Origin: Blastocatellia bacterium
GTDB lineage: Bacteria; Acidobacteriota; Blastocatellia; HR10
Length of the DNA stretch: 63,256 bases
Reading direction: 5' to 3'
Assembly (NCBI GenBank): GCA_035573895.1
Contig: DATLZR010000179.1
Span: 1 to 63,256, forward strand
The notes beneath the pieces are model-generated. The model made no database searches, was not told the DNA's origin, and saw only the letters and a program-made list of their open reading frames with translations. Shown here in pieces: positions 33,417 to 42,287 of this stretch. Positions within the stretch are counted from its first letter, which is position 1. Each line of letters begins with the position of its first letter. The translations under genes were made by a program, and so were the position numbers.

Positions 33417-35000
33417 ATGGAAGCTGTGAGAACGCACGCACGCTCTCGATTCAGCGGCGGGCATGTCCGTTTGGTGGGACAGCTCTGGTTGCTTCTCTCT
33501 TGCCTTGGGGTTCTCGTTTGGGGCCAGCAGGCTCGGATTAGCGACGAGCAGCGGCGTTTTCTTGAGGTGCGCCGTCGGCAAATCGAACTTCAGGCTGCCC
33601 GCCAGGAGGTGAAACGTCTGGAAGAGTTGTTCGGTCAAGGACTCGTTCCCAAAACCCAGCTCGATCGAGCCCGCACGGAACTGGAGAGAGCACAACTGAG
33701 CTATCAGGAAGCCGTGCTGTCGCTTCTGGCTCTGGAGCCGCGCCTGTCGGTTCGTCAGGCGGTGAAGTCCCAAACACCCGATGGGCGGAAGTTCGTTCGA
33801 CTGACGATCGCTAACCTCACCCCCACGTTCGATGATTCGCAATTCCGGCTGCTTCAGAATTTCGAGGGAGCCGATCCCATCCCCGATGAACTTCGCCGGC
33901 GCGATGTGCAGGATATTTTCGTCTCGCTCAAAGACCCTGGCGAGGCGCCGACGGGCTCGCTGACGGGAACCATTGCCGAGCGCAGCGTGCGCGGCACGAC
34001 CATTTCCCTGCCCTACGAGATTCACATCCCCAAACTCGCCTACGGGGAGGAGAAGACCCTGGAGTTCCAGTTGCTGCGGGATGTGGCCAGCGTCATCGTC
34101 TCGACGAGTTACAAGGGCCAGACCCTCGAACAGGTGATTCAGCTACAACAGGCCGAAGGCGAGCGCACCGTCACGGTCAGTTCCACCCAGTTTTCCCAGG
34201 AAGCTGATTTAGGCGGCCAGGCGACCTACGACCTGCGACTGGAGCGCTCGACCGTTGACGTGCGCAGTTTTGAACTGAAGGCGGTGAATCTCCCGCGCCA
34301 GATCACCTATAGCTTCATTGATCCCAACACGCAAGCGCGGCTGAGCCAGATCAACTTCCCGGCCGGAGTGACCGAGCAACGGCTGGGGTTGCGGCTGTTT
34401 TTGCCCGAGCGGGCCGATGAGCAGGTGCGCATTGACGAGCCGCTGGAGTTCTGGGCGCTGGCGATGGACGAGCAGCAGGCGCAACGGTTCCAGCAAGAGC
34501 GCATCTATTCACCGGCAGAGATCGAGCAGAGTCGCGCCGGGTGCGTCCGTCTGGTTGTCATCCCTCGTGGCGTTGGTCGCATTGAGGTCTCCGCCGTCAG
34601 CCTTTTTTCTGAGATTCATCCCGGCGAGAAGGTCGAGACGACCATTACCATTCGCAACACGGGCACGCGACGGCTGGACAATATCAAGCTCACGACCGAA
34701 TACCCGCTTAACTGGCGGGTCGAACTCCAGCCCGACATCGTCCCGGCGCTGGAGATCAACCGGGAGACGTCCATCACGCTCACGATCATCCCGCCCCCGG
34801 ACGTCCCCGTCGGAGATTACGAGGTGCGGCTGAAGACCGAAAGCTATGCCTACGGACGGCGTGTTCCCTCGGAAGACAAAATCTACCGCGTCAGCGTCAA
34901 AGCGCAGGCCAATATCTGGGGGACGGCGGGACTGGTGGGCGGGTTGTTGCTTCTGGTCATCGGGATCGTCGTCTTCGGCATCAGGCTCACCCGACGATGA
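33417..35000 (+). CDS. Exported membrane-anchored protein with C-terminal NEW3/Ig-like domain
   Basis: A 527-residue protein. It has a signal peptide (LVGQLWLLLSCLGVLVWG, ending about residue 38), then a charged helical stretch (about 42-105) resembling the coiled-coil hairpins of membrane-fusion proteins (LEELFGQGLVPKTQLDRA). Several beta-sandwich regions follow. Near the C-terminus a NEW3-like domain (ETTITIRNTGTRRLDNIKL, ...PPDVPVGDYEVRL) precedes one membrane helix (AGLVGGLLLLVIGIVVFGI) and a basic tail RLTRR. The bulk is therefore predicted in the periplasm with a cytoplasmic tail. It is followed by an ABC ATPase and permease, so a role as an accessory or adaptor of that transporter is likely. 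ATG 33417 has GGTGGA upstream. Confidence 0.78.
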   Translation: MEAVRTHARSRFSGGHVRLVGQLWLLLSCLGVLVWGQQARISDEQRRFLEVRRRQIELQAARQEVKRLEELFGQGLVPKTQLDRARTELERAQLSYQEAVLSLLALEPRLSVRQAVKSQTPDGRKFVRLTIANLTPTFDDSQFRLLQNFEGADPIPDELRRRDVQDIFVSLKDPGEAPTGSLTGTIAERSVRGTTISLPYEIHIPKLAYGEEKTLEFQLLRDVASVIVSTSYKGQTLEQVIQLQQAEGERTVTVSSTQFSQEADLGGQATYDLRLERSTVDVRSFELKAVNLPRQITYSFIDPNTQARLSQINFPAGVTEQRLGLRLFLPERADEQVRIDEPLEFWALAMDEQQAQRFQQERIYSPAEIEQSRAGCVRLVVIPRGVGRIEVSAVSLFSEIHPGEKVETTITIRNTGTRRLDNIKLTTEYPLNWRVELQPDIVPALEINRETSITLTIIPPPDVPVGDYEVRLKTESYAYGRRVPSEDKIYRVSVKAQANIWGTAGLVGGLLLLVIGIVVFGIRLTRR

Positions 35001-35183
35001 AAACGAAGAGGCGAGACGATCGGCGCGAATCCGCCTTCATCCGCGGTGAATGTCGGAGCAGTGGTTCATGACGCTCAAGCGACGCCCACACACGATGAAA
35101 AACCTGAAAGCGCACGCTCTCAGCGGGCCCAAGCGAGCGCGCCGGAGGCGCGCGCTCCCCAGCGATTTCCTCAGGAGGTGACG

Positions 35184-35924
35184 ATGATCGAAGCCATCAA
35201 TCTGACCAAGCGCTATGAAGACGGAGTACTGGCGCTCGATGCGCTGAACCTCAAGGTCAATCCCGGAGAGATTTACTGCCTGCTGGGCGCCAACGGCGCG
35301 GGCAAGACAACCACGATCAATCTCTTTCTCAACTTCATCGAGCCGACCGCCGGGCAGGCCTTCATCAACGGCATTGACGTGACGCGCGATCCCCTGGAGG
35401 CGAAAAAGTATGTCGCCTACTTGCCGGAGAACGTCATGCTCTACGGCAACTTCACGGCGCGACAGAATCTGGATTTCTTCGCCAAGCTCGGTGGCAAACG
35501 GAATCTGAAGAAGGACGACTACTACCGGGTGATGCGGGAGGTGGGCTTGCCCGAGCGAGCCTTCGAGCAGCGGGTCAAAGAGTTCTCCAAAGGAATGCGG
35601 CAGAAGCTCGGCATCGCCATCTGCATGATCAAGGATGCGCCGGCGCTGCTTCTGGATGAGCCGACGGCCGGACTCGATCCGGCTTCGGCAGCCGAATTCC
35701 TGGAGACGCTCGTGGAGTTGCGCCGGAGGGGGAAGGCCATCCTCATGTCCACGCACGACATCTTCCGGGCCAAGGAGATCGCCGACCGCGTAGGGATCAT
35801 GAAAGAAGGCCGCAAGGTCATGGAGCGCACTCGCGAAGAACTCGAATACGAAAACCTCGAACGCCTCTACCTCGATTACATGCGCGGCGGCATCGGACCG
35901 AGGGAGGAGCAAGAAAAGCGTTGA
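35184..35924 (+). CDS. ABC transporter ATP-binding protein
   Basis: A 246-residue ABC-2-type ATPase. The start is ATG 35184 behind CAGGAGGTG. Walker A is GANGAGKTT, the signature is a divergent EFSKGMRQKLGIA (SKGMRQ), Walker B is ALLLDEPTAGLD, and the switch His is in MSTHDI. It lies 183 bp downstream of the NEW3 gene and 471 bp upstream of a permease on the same strand. With the permease at 36396 it probably forms an exporter. It may also serve the permease at 30166, whose cluster lacks an ATPase. Confidence 0.92.
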   Translation: MIEAINLTKRYEDGVLALDALNLKVNPGEIYCLLGANGAGKTTTINLFLNFIEPTAGQAFINGIDVTRDPLEAKKYVAYLPENVMLYGNFTARQNLDFFAKLGGKRNLKKDDYYRVMREVGLPERAFEQRVKEFSKGMRQKLGIAICMIKDAPALLLDEPTAGLDPASAAEFLETLVELRRRGKAILMSTHDIFRAKEIADRVGIMKEGRKVMERTREELEYENLERLYLDYMRGGIGPREEQEKR

Positions 35925-36159
35925 GCGTTCCAATGGAAGGTGCGGCGACGCAGAGGCACAAGAGGCGGTCTCGCAAATTCCCTTCTGGAACTTCGCAAGC
36001 GCTATGAGGAGACTCAAGGAACACGCTCGTCGTGGCCTCGATGGGGTTGTCCACGCAGAGGCGGAAGGCCAAGCGCCGAGAGGATGTTTCTGTCCAAAGA
36101 CACTACCGTCATCAGCCTTTTCCGTCGAGTTCCAGGGCGAGTTTGCTGTGGGCCGGTTG

Positions 36160-36325
36160 GGCTCAGAGGCGGGGAGTATCTCGCCCCTTACCGAGAACCC
36201 TCCGAATCCAGGCGGGACCGGCAAGACGCACATCCAGCTCCCTCTGGATGGGCCTGCGTGCGCGGCTCGGGGAGCGCCTCTTGACAGAACTGCCCACCTT
36301 TTTTGAGATGGCTTCCAGTCACCGG
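36160..36325 (+). pseudogene. Possible remnant of an IstB-like transposition helper
   Basis: In the 471-bp gap 35925-36395 one frame reads NPPNPGGTGKTHIQLPL, like the P-loop region of IS21-family IstB. Adjacent frames continue as WACVRG and LLTELPTFFEMA, which also fit that family's next segments. The pieces are out of frame with one another and short. The remainder of the gap contains no recognisable gene. Confidence 0.25.
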
Positions 36326-36395
36326 TTATTGGTCCGTTGCAAGGAACAAATGACCAGGGACTCGCGAGAAATGACTGTAATGGGGAGAGTGACCT

Positions 36396-37925
36396 ATGGC
36401 CAGGACCTACGCACCCGCTCGTTCTCAGTTCGGCGCTGCCACTGCGCCCAGCGGTAGGCGCGTCGTGAAGACCATCGCCCTGCGGGAACTGACGGAGCAA
36501 CTGACGAGCTTGCGGTTTTTGATCATCACGCTGCTCCTGGTCGGACTCACACCACTGGCCGTGTATGTGGGAGCGCGGGACTATACCAACCGGCTTGAGG
36601 ATTACAACCGACTGGTAGCGGAGCAGCAGGAACTGATAGCAGGACCTGTCGGCAAACAGGTTCGAGGGATTGACGAACTATTTACATCGCAGAATGAACT
36701 CGCTGTGTTGCGGACGCTTCGACCGCCTGAGCCGCTGAGCGTGCTGGTTCGAGGCCTTGACGGTGTTCTCCCTGAGTACTGGGACTTCTCCCCCGCGGGG
36801 CTCATAGTGGGGCCGCCACCTTCGCGGGCGCACCGGCTGGCTGACCTGCTGGGCCAGCTCGACCTGGAATTTTTGGTCCGTGTCGCGCTGGGTCTGTTAG
36901 CCATTTCACTGGCGTTCGACGCGGTAGCCGGGGAGAAAGAGCTGGGCACACTGCGCGTTGCCCTCAGCCAGCCGATCTCACGTTCAGCATTTCTAGCCGG
37001 CAAGTTGGCCGGTGGTTCAATCACGCTCCTGGTTCCGCTCATCACTGCGTTCCTGCTGGCGCTGCTCAGCGCCCAGCTTTTTGACCTGAATCTGTTGGCT
37101 GCTGACACCCTGAAGAAGGTCGCGCTCATTGCCGCTACATCGAGCACCTATTTGGTTTGCTTCTATGCGCTGGGTCTCGTCGTTTCCTCTCTGGCTACGA
37201 GCCAGAAAACATCGCTGGTGGTGCTTCTGGTCATTTGGGTGGTAGCTGTACTGACTGTTCCTCCGCTGTCCACTCTTGTGGCTCAGGCAATCTCGCCAGT
37301 ACCGCCCGGGCATGCTGTCCAGGCGAAGAAGCGAGCGCTGGATGAAGACATCCGCCGCCAGGCAGAACGGGCCATGGGTGATATTTTCAGAGAGGTGACG
37401 GGACAGGACCGTATGGTGGGCACCAGTCTGTATCTGCAACACAAAGAAGCTATTGACCGTCAAATCGCACCGATCGTCACCAACTATGTCAGTAAGCGGC
37501 GTCAGCTTCTTGGCGAACTAGAGCGTGATGCCGAGCGGCGAACCACTCAGCAAAATGAAATAGCCCGAGCGATCATGGCGCTCAGTCCGGCGGCGGTGTT
37601 TGCGGGCGCCGCAGCAGATCTGGGCGGGACTGGCGATACTTACGCCAAGGCCTGGCTTGAAGCTGTGCGTCAGTACCAGAGCCGATTGAACGCGGCGCTC
37701 TTTGATGATCCGCCAGTGGTGCAGATGAGATTGAGGAACATGAGCATGGCGCTCGAACGGCTTCAACCACCGCCGCTGACGCGCCTGCCAGGCTCCGTTT
37801 CGCCCCGACGCAACACGACTGCGGCTATCGAGCGGGCGCTCCCGGCGTTGGGCTCGCTGGCACTGTACACTGGCCTTTTTATCGTTGGCGGATTTGTCGC
37901 CTTCGCGCGCTACGACGTGAGGTGA
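36396..37925 (+). CDS. ABC-2 type transporter permease (DUF3526-like)
   Basis: A 509-residue permease related in layout to that at 30166. The N-terminal helix (FLIITLLLVGLTPLAVYVG) is followed by a periplasmic loop, then helices with the ABC-2 motif AFDAVAGEKELGTLRVALSQ and several more membrane spans (IAATSSTYLVCFYALGLVVS, LVVLLVIWVVAVLTVPPL). A large charged extracytoplasmic region spans about 300-470, and the last helix ends FARYDVR. The start is ATG 36396 with GGGGAG upstream. It probably partners the ATPase at 35184 and the NEW3 protein. The substrate is unknown; family members are linked to export of peptides, proteins or copper (NosY-type), none of which can be chosen here. Confidence 0.83.
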   Translation: MARTYAPARSQFGAATAPSGRRVVKTIALRELTEQLTSLRFLIITLLLVGLTPLAVYVGARDYTNRLEDYNRLVAEQQELIAGPVGKQVRGIDELFTSQNELAVLRTLRPPEPLSVLVRGLDGVLPEYWDFSPAGLIVGPPPSRAHRLADLLGQLDLEFLVRVALGLLAISLAFDAVAGEKELGTLRVALSQPISRSAFLAGKLAGGSITLLVPLITAFLLALLSAQLFDLNLLAADTLKKVALIAATSSTYLVCFYALGLVVSSLATSQKTSLVVLLVIWVVAVLTVPPLSTLVAQAISPVPPGHAVQAKKRALDEDIRRQAERAMGDIFREVTGQDRMVGTSLYLQHKEAIDRQIAPIVTNYVSKRRQLLGELERDAERRTTQQNEIARAIMALSPAAVFAGAAADLGGTGDTYAKAWLEAVRQYQSRLNAALFDDPPVVQMRLRNMSMALERLQPPPLTRLPGSVSPRRNTTAAIERALPALGSLALYTGLFIVGGFVAFARYDVR

Positions 37926-38194
37926 GCCGAAACAGAACCTCGTGCCCGGCAGGCATCCCTGCGCTTCAGGATATGTCAGCACTTTTTGATGGCACCAAGT
38001 GCATCCATGTTCGTTCGCATTCATCCGTGACCTGACTGTCACCTCAACGATCAGACGTGCCGCTTCTGACGGGGCTCAGGAGCACGGGGAGCGGATGCAG
38101 CTCTAACACATGGTCCGGTTGCCGACGGGACCTCGCCCACTTGCAAGGCGAAAACTGATAAGCTATGCTGACGCCCCGTCAGTCTCCAGAGCCT

Positions 38195-39001
38195 ATGAGA
38201 CGCCAGGTGCTCATCGTCAGCCTTTTGATTGGGGGCGTGGCTGTTTCTGCGAGCGCCCATGACCTATTCCTCAAGTTCAACACATACTTTCTTCCGCCTC
38301 AGGCTCGGGTCACCGTGGGCCTTTTGTCGGGCACGTTCCAGACGAGCGAGAACACGATTGATCGCCATCGGATGCAGGATGTCAGCCTCGTCACGCCGAC
38401 GGGCCGGCTCCATCCGCCCATCTCCGATTGGCGCGACGAGGGCCAAACGACATTTCTCGATTTTGACACCCGTGAGCCGGGAACTTACATAGTGGGAGTC
38501 GCCCTCAAACCACGGGAGATCGAACTGAAAGCGGCAGATTTTAACGCCTATCTGGAACATGACGGTATTCCCGACATCCTGGCCGAGCGCCGCAAGAACA
38601 ATCAACTCCATCAGGACGCGCGCGAGCGATACTCCAAGTACGCGAAAGCCATCTTCCAGGTAGGCGAGCCTCGCACGGGGAATTTCCAGACGCGACTGGG
38701 GTATCCGGTGGAGATCATTCCCAGGCAGAACCCTTATGCCTTGACCGTCGGGCAGACCATCGAGTTTCTGTGCCTGAAAGAGGGAAAGCCGATAGCGAAT
38801 CAATTCGTGATGGCCGGCTGGGAGACCGACGGTCGCCTCTCGCCACCCCTCCACACGCGATCAGATAGTCGAGGGATTGCGCGGGTGACTCTGCAGGCGG
38901 CAGGCAAATGGTATGTCAAGTTCATCCACATGACGCCGGTCAAGGATTCGCGGGTGAATTACGAATCCCGGTGGGCGACGCTGACGTTCGAGATTCGCTA
39001 A
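38195..39001 (+). CDS. Secreted DUF4198-domain protein
   Basis: A 268-residue protein with a signal peptide (MRRQVLIVSLLIGGVAVSASA) followed by HDLFLKFNTYFLPP, the usual beginning of DUF4198 proteins. The rest is beta-rich with an internal carboxypeptidase-regulatory-like segment near the end (GQTIEFLCLKEGKPIANQFV, TRSDSRGIARVTLQAAGKWYV). DUF4198 proteins are often periplasmic partners of nickel or cobalt uptake systems, and others are of unknown role. No such transporter is adjacent. ATG 38165 would add ten residues before the signal peptide. The neighbouring ABC genes end 270 bp upstream, so co-transcription is possible. Confidence 0.78.
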   Translation: MRRQVLIVSLLIGGVAVSASAHDLFLKFNTYFLPPQARVTVGLLSGTFQTSENTIDRHRMQDVSLVTPTGRLHPPISDWRDEGQTTFLDFDTREPGTYIVGVALKPREIELKAADFNAYLEHDGIPDILAERRKNNQLHQDARERYSKYAKAIFQVGEPRTGNFQTRLGYPVEIIPRQNPYALTVGQTIEFLCLKEGKPIANQFVMAGWETDGRLSPPLHTRSDSRGIARVTLQAAGKWYVKFIHMTPVKDSRVNYESRWATLTFEIR

Positions 39002-39082
39002 AGCGCCAGAGGGGATTTGAGCAACCCACTCGCCCTATTCATCTCGCTCCCGGACAGGGAGGGTGATCTTTCCCATATTCGA

Positions 39083-39112
39083 TTGACAAGAACAATCCTT
39101 TGTTGATTTAAT
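39083..39112 (+). promoter_or_regulatory. Sigma-70-type promoter upstream of xylA
   Basis: TTGACA (39083-39088), an 18-bp spacer and TTTAAT (39107-39112) lie in an AT-rich patch 240 bp before xylA. Eleven of twelve hexamer bases match consensus. Confidence 0.55.
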
Positions 39113-39124
39113 GACAATTCGCTC

Positions 39125-39139
39125 ATCAATATGATTGAT
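39125..39139. promoter_or_regulatory. Candidate operator downstream of the xylA promoter
   Basis: ATCAAT-ATG-ATTGAT is a perfect 6-bp-arm palindrome just after the predicted transcription start, a position suited to repression by a sugar-responsive regulator. No regulator gene is adjacent. Confidence 0.35.
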
Positions 39140-39353
39140 CGGGCACATTTTGGCAGATGCTCTCCGATGGTCAAGCATGAAGTCAAATCCCTCAGGGAGT
39201 GGCAAGAGGTCCTGTGCCCTGGCGCCGGGGGCCAGAGTCACCGCATGACATGGATCCGGCGAGGGGGTATCGAGTTCTCACCGGGGGTGAAAAGTGGGAC
39301 CGGGCTACGGGCCGGCACGCCTGTGCTCGGATAAGACAGCAGGAGCGATGGTG

Positions 39354-40520
39354 ATGACCGACTACAAACCCACCAAAGAAGATAAATTCACTTTTGGCTT
39401 ATGGACGGTTGGCAATCGCGGGCGCGATCCGTTTGGAGATGCCGTGCGTCCGCCTCTGGACCCCATCTACATCGTCAAGCGGTTGAGCGAGTTGGGGGCG
39501 TACGGTGTCAACCTCCACGACAACGACCTCGTCCCCATTGATGCCACGGCGGCCGAGAGGGATCGCATCGTTCGAGAGTTCAAAAAGGCCCTCGATGATT
39601 ATGGCCTCGTGGTGCCGATGGCGACGACGAATCTTTTTTATGATCCCGTCTTTCGTGATGGGGCGTTCACGTCTCATGATGCGCGCGTCCGGGCCTATGC
39701 GCTGCAGAAGACGATGCGGGCGATTGATCTGGGCGTGGAGCTGGGCGCGCACATTTATGTCTTCTGGGGTGGACGGGAAGGCGCGGAAGTGGATGCGAGC
39801 AAAGATCCCTGCGAGGCCATCAAGCGGTATCGGGAAGCGATCAATTTCCTCTGCGAGTACGTGATTGATAACGGCTATGACCTGAAATTCGCCCTGGAAG
39901 CCAAACCGAACGAACCGCGGGGTGACCTCTACTTTCCCACCACCGGTTCGTATCTGGCTTTCATTGAGACGCTCGATCACCCGGAGATGGTGGGGGTCAA
40001 TCCGGAAGTCGGGCACGAGCAGATGATCGGCCTCAATTTCTACCATGTCGTTGCCCAGGCCATCGAGGCGGGCAAGCTCTTTCATATTGATCTGAACGAT
40101 CAACGATTCTGTCGCTTCGACCAGGACCTGCGCTTTGGGTCCGAATCGCTCAAGACGCTGTTTTTCCTCGTCAAGTTGCTGGAGGACTCCGGCTATGATG
40201 GTCCGCGCCACTTCGATGCTCATGCCTATCGGACCGAGGATGAAGAGGGAGTCTGGGAATTCGCCCGCGGTTGCATGAGGACGTATTTGATTTTCAAAGA
40301 AAAGGCTCGTCGCTTTAACGCCGATCCGGAGATTCAGGCGCTTCTGGCCGAGATTCGAGACGCTGATCCAACCTTTGGTGGGCTGATCGGCCCGTACTCG
40401 CGGGAGGCGGCGAATCGGCTCAAATCGCTGACCTTTGATCGGCGGGAACTGGCGAAAAAGAAGCTGCCCTACGAACGATTGGATCAACTGACGATTGATC
40501 TTCTGCTCGGCGTGCGATAA
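39354..40520 (+). CDS. xylA: Xylose isomerase
   Basis: A 388-residue enzyme that converts D-xylose to D-xylulose (also glucose to fructose). It is of the shorter class I, the Streptomyces-like type. With the start at ATG 39354 (AGGAG eight bases upstream), every catalytic and metal residue sits one position after the Streptomyces numbering: His55, Asp58, Glu182, Lys184, Glu218, His221, Asp246, Asp256, Asp258 and Asp288. The substrate-pocket Trp residues in GLWTVG and YVFWGG and Phe in [10 protein letters not shown] are present. The ATG at 39348 is a possible alternative start. It heads a xylA-xylB-mutarotase run and is probably controlled by the promoter at 39083. Confidence 0.95.
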   Translation: MTDYKPTKEDKFTFGLWTVGNRGRDPFGDAVRPPLDPIYIVKRLSELGAYGVNLHDNDLVPIDATAAERDRIVREFKKALDDYGLVVPMATTNLFYDPVFRDGAFTSHDARVRAYALQKTMRAIDLGVELGAHIYVFWGGREGAEVDASKDPCEAIKRYREAINFLCEYVIDNGYDLKFALEAKPNEPRGDLYFPTTGSYLAFIETLDHPEMVGVNPEVGHEQMIGLNFYHVVAQAIEAGKLFHIDLNDQRFCRFDQDLRFGSESLKTLFFLVKLLEDSGYDGPRHFDAHAYRTEDEEGVWEFARGCMRTYLIFKEKARRFNADPEIQALLAEIRDADPTFGGLIGPYSREAANRLKSLTFDRRELAKKKLPYERLDQLTIDLLLGVR

Positions 40521-40621
40521 GCCGAGAGCATCGCCGGGGGTGGTCTCCCTCCGTCTTGCCAGGACCCGGAGACGGCCCGATCAGACACCGAGCGAGACTC
40601 ACGAGCGAGAAGGAGAAAGCG

Positions 40622-42160
40622 ATGGGACGCTACACGATTGGCATTGACAGCGGCACCCAGAGTACAAAAACGGTGCTCTTTGATGCGACGAGCGGAGAGA
40701 TCATCGCCAGCCACACGGTCCCTCACCAGATGCTTCCCTCGACCGTCGCCGGATGCAAGGAGCAGGATCCAACCGAATGGATTCGCGCCGCCGAGAGATC
40801 CATCGAGCAGGTGATCGCATCGTTGAGCGATCGTCGTCAGGAGATCGTGGCCATTGGCATCTCCGGCCAGCAGCATGGTTTTGTTCCTCTGGACGCTCGA
40901 GGATCCGTGATCCGACCGGCCAAACTCTGGTGCGATACAACGACAGCCGATCAATGCCACACGCTCATCGAGCGGCTGGGCGGCGTGGAGCGCACGATTG
41001 AGCTTCTCGGCAACAACATTCTCCCCGGATACACGGCGTCCAAAATCCTCTGGCTCAAAGAAAACGAACCGCACAACTACGCTCGACTGGCGACGGTTCT
41101 TTTGCCCCACGATTATCTCGTCTATTGGTTGACGGGGCGACAGGTCATGGAATACGGTGATGCCTCGGGGACGGCGCTTCTGGATGTGCGCCATCGCCGG
41201 TGGTGCCAGGAGGTCATTGACGCCATTGATCCGTCGTTGATCCACAAACTCCCGCCGCTCATCCCTTCGACCGAACCGGCGGGACGGCTGCGTCCGGAAC
41301 TGGCGCGGCGATGGGGAGTGAGTGAGGATGTGATCGTCACCGGCAGCGGCGATAACATGATGGCCGCCATCGGCACGGGAAACGTACGACCGGGAATTGT
41401 GACAGCGAGTCTGGGAACCTCAGGCACAGTTTACGCTTGCTCGGACAGGCCGATCATTGATCCCAAAGGCGAAGTGGCGGCCTTCTGCGATGCGACAGGA
41501 CGATGGTTGCCGCTCGTGTGCACGATGAATGTCACGGTGGCAACGGAAATGGTACGGCGGAGATTTCAGCTCGATCACGATCAGTATGCCGAACTGGCGG
41601 CATCGGTTCCGCCCGGAGCTGATGGATTAATTCTCGTCCCGTTCTTTGAAGGGGAGCGCACGCCCAATTGTCCCGACGGGACGGGTGTCCTGTTCGGCCT
41701 CCGGGAGGCGACGTTTGACCCCGCACATCTGGCGCGGGCGGCTCTGGAAGGCGTCACCCTGGGACTGAACTATGGTGTGCGACGGCTGCGCGAGCTGGGG
41801 ATCTCGGCCACGGAAATTCGCCTCACCGGCGGAGGAGCGCGAAGCGCCCTGTGGCGACAGATCGTGGCGGATGTTTTCGCCTGTCCCGTCGTCTGCCCGG
41901 ACAATGAGGAGGGAGCCGCCTACGGCGCCGCCCTTCATGCTCTCTGGGTGTCGGAGCGGGAACGCGGAAGCACGCTCACCATCGAAGAAGTGGCCGAGCG
42001 CTACGTCACCCTCAATGAGACAACGCGAGCCTTCCCCCAAGCCGCTGCCGTGCGCATTTACGAACGGCTCCAGCCGATCTTTGAATCCATTGCATTCGAT
42101 CTGAGATCGGTCTTCGCTCGGCATCGAGCCTTTGTGACGTCTTCCACCGAACGCTCTTGA
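40622..42160 (+). CDS. xylB: Xylulokinase
   Basis: A 512-residue FGGY-family kinase that phosphorylates D-xylulose to xylulose 5-phosphate. The start is ATG 40622 with AAGGAG seven bases upstream. Visible motifs are the N-terminal ATPase strand GIDSGTQSTKTVLFD, substrate loop GISGQQHGFVPLD, RPAKLWCDTTTADQC, the catalytic Asp in YGDASGT, and phosphate-binding ASLGTSGTVYA and RLTGGGARSALWRQIVADV. It lies 101 bp after xylA on the same strand, the usual pairing, which supports xylulose rather than ribulose or glycerol as substrate. Confidence 0.94.
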   Translation: MGRYTIGIDSGTQSTKTVLFDATSGEIIASHTVPHQMLPSTVAGCKEQDPTEWIRAAERSIEQVIASLSDRRQEIVAIGISGQQHGFVPLDARGSVIRPAKLWCDTTTADQCHTLIERLGGVERTIELLGNNILPGYTASKILWLKENEPHNYARLATVLLPHDYLVYWLTGRQVMEYGDASGTALLDVRHRRWCQEVIDAIDPSLIHKLPPLIPSTEPAGRLRPELARRWGVSEDVIVTGSGDNMMAAIGTGNVRPGIVTASLGTSGTVYACSDRPIIDPKGEVAAFCDATGRWLPLVCTMNVTVATEMVRRRFQLDHDQYAELAASVPPGADGLILVPFFEGERTPNCPDGTGVLFGLREATFDPAHLARAALEGVTLGLNYGVRRLRELGISATEIRLTGGGARSALWRQIVADVFACPVVCPDNEEGAAYGAALHALWVSERERGSTLTIEEVAERYVTLNETTRAFPQAAAVRIYERLQPIFESIAFDLRSVFARHRAFVTSSTERS

Positions 42161-42287
42161 AGAGAGCGAAGATGGCGTCACTGGAGAGAGGGCTCGCCGG
42201 TAATGAGCGCAGCGACCGCCGCGGGACCTGACGTGAGCGAGGGTCAAAGCGAGGACAATTCCGATCGTCCTGTGAGGGAAGACAACC

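Noticed and set aside
35037-36500. 487-codon minus frame opposite the ABC ATPase
   Set aside because: The plus strand carries all ABC motifs. The minus frame is compositionally a shadow.
39399-40487. 362-codon minus frame opposite xylA
   Set aside because: xylA has every catalytic residue in place, so the opposite frame is a shadow.
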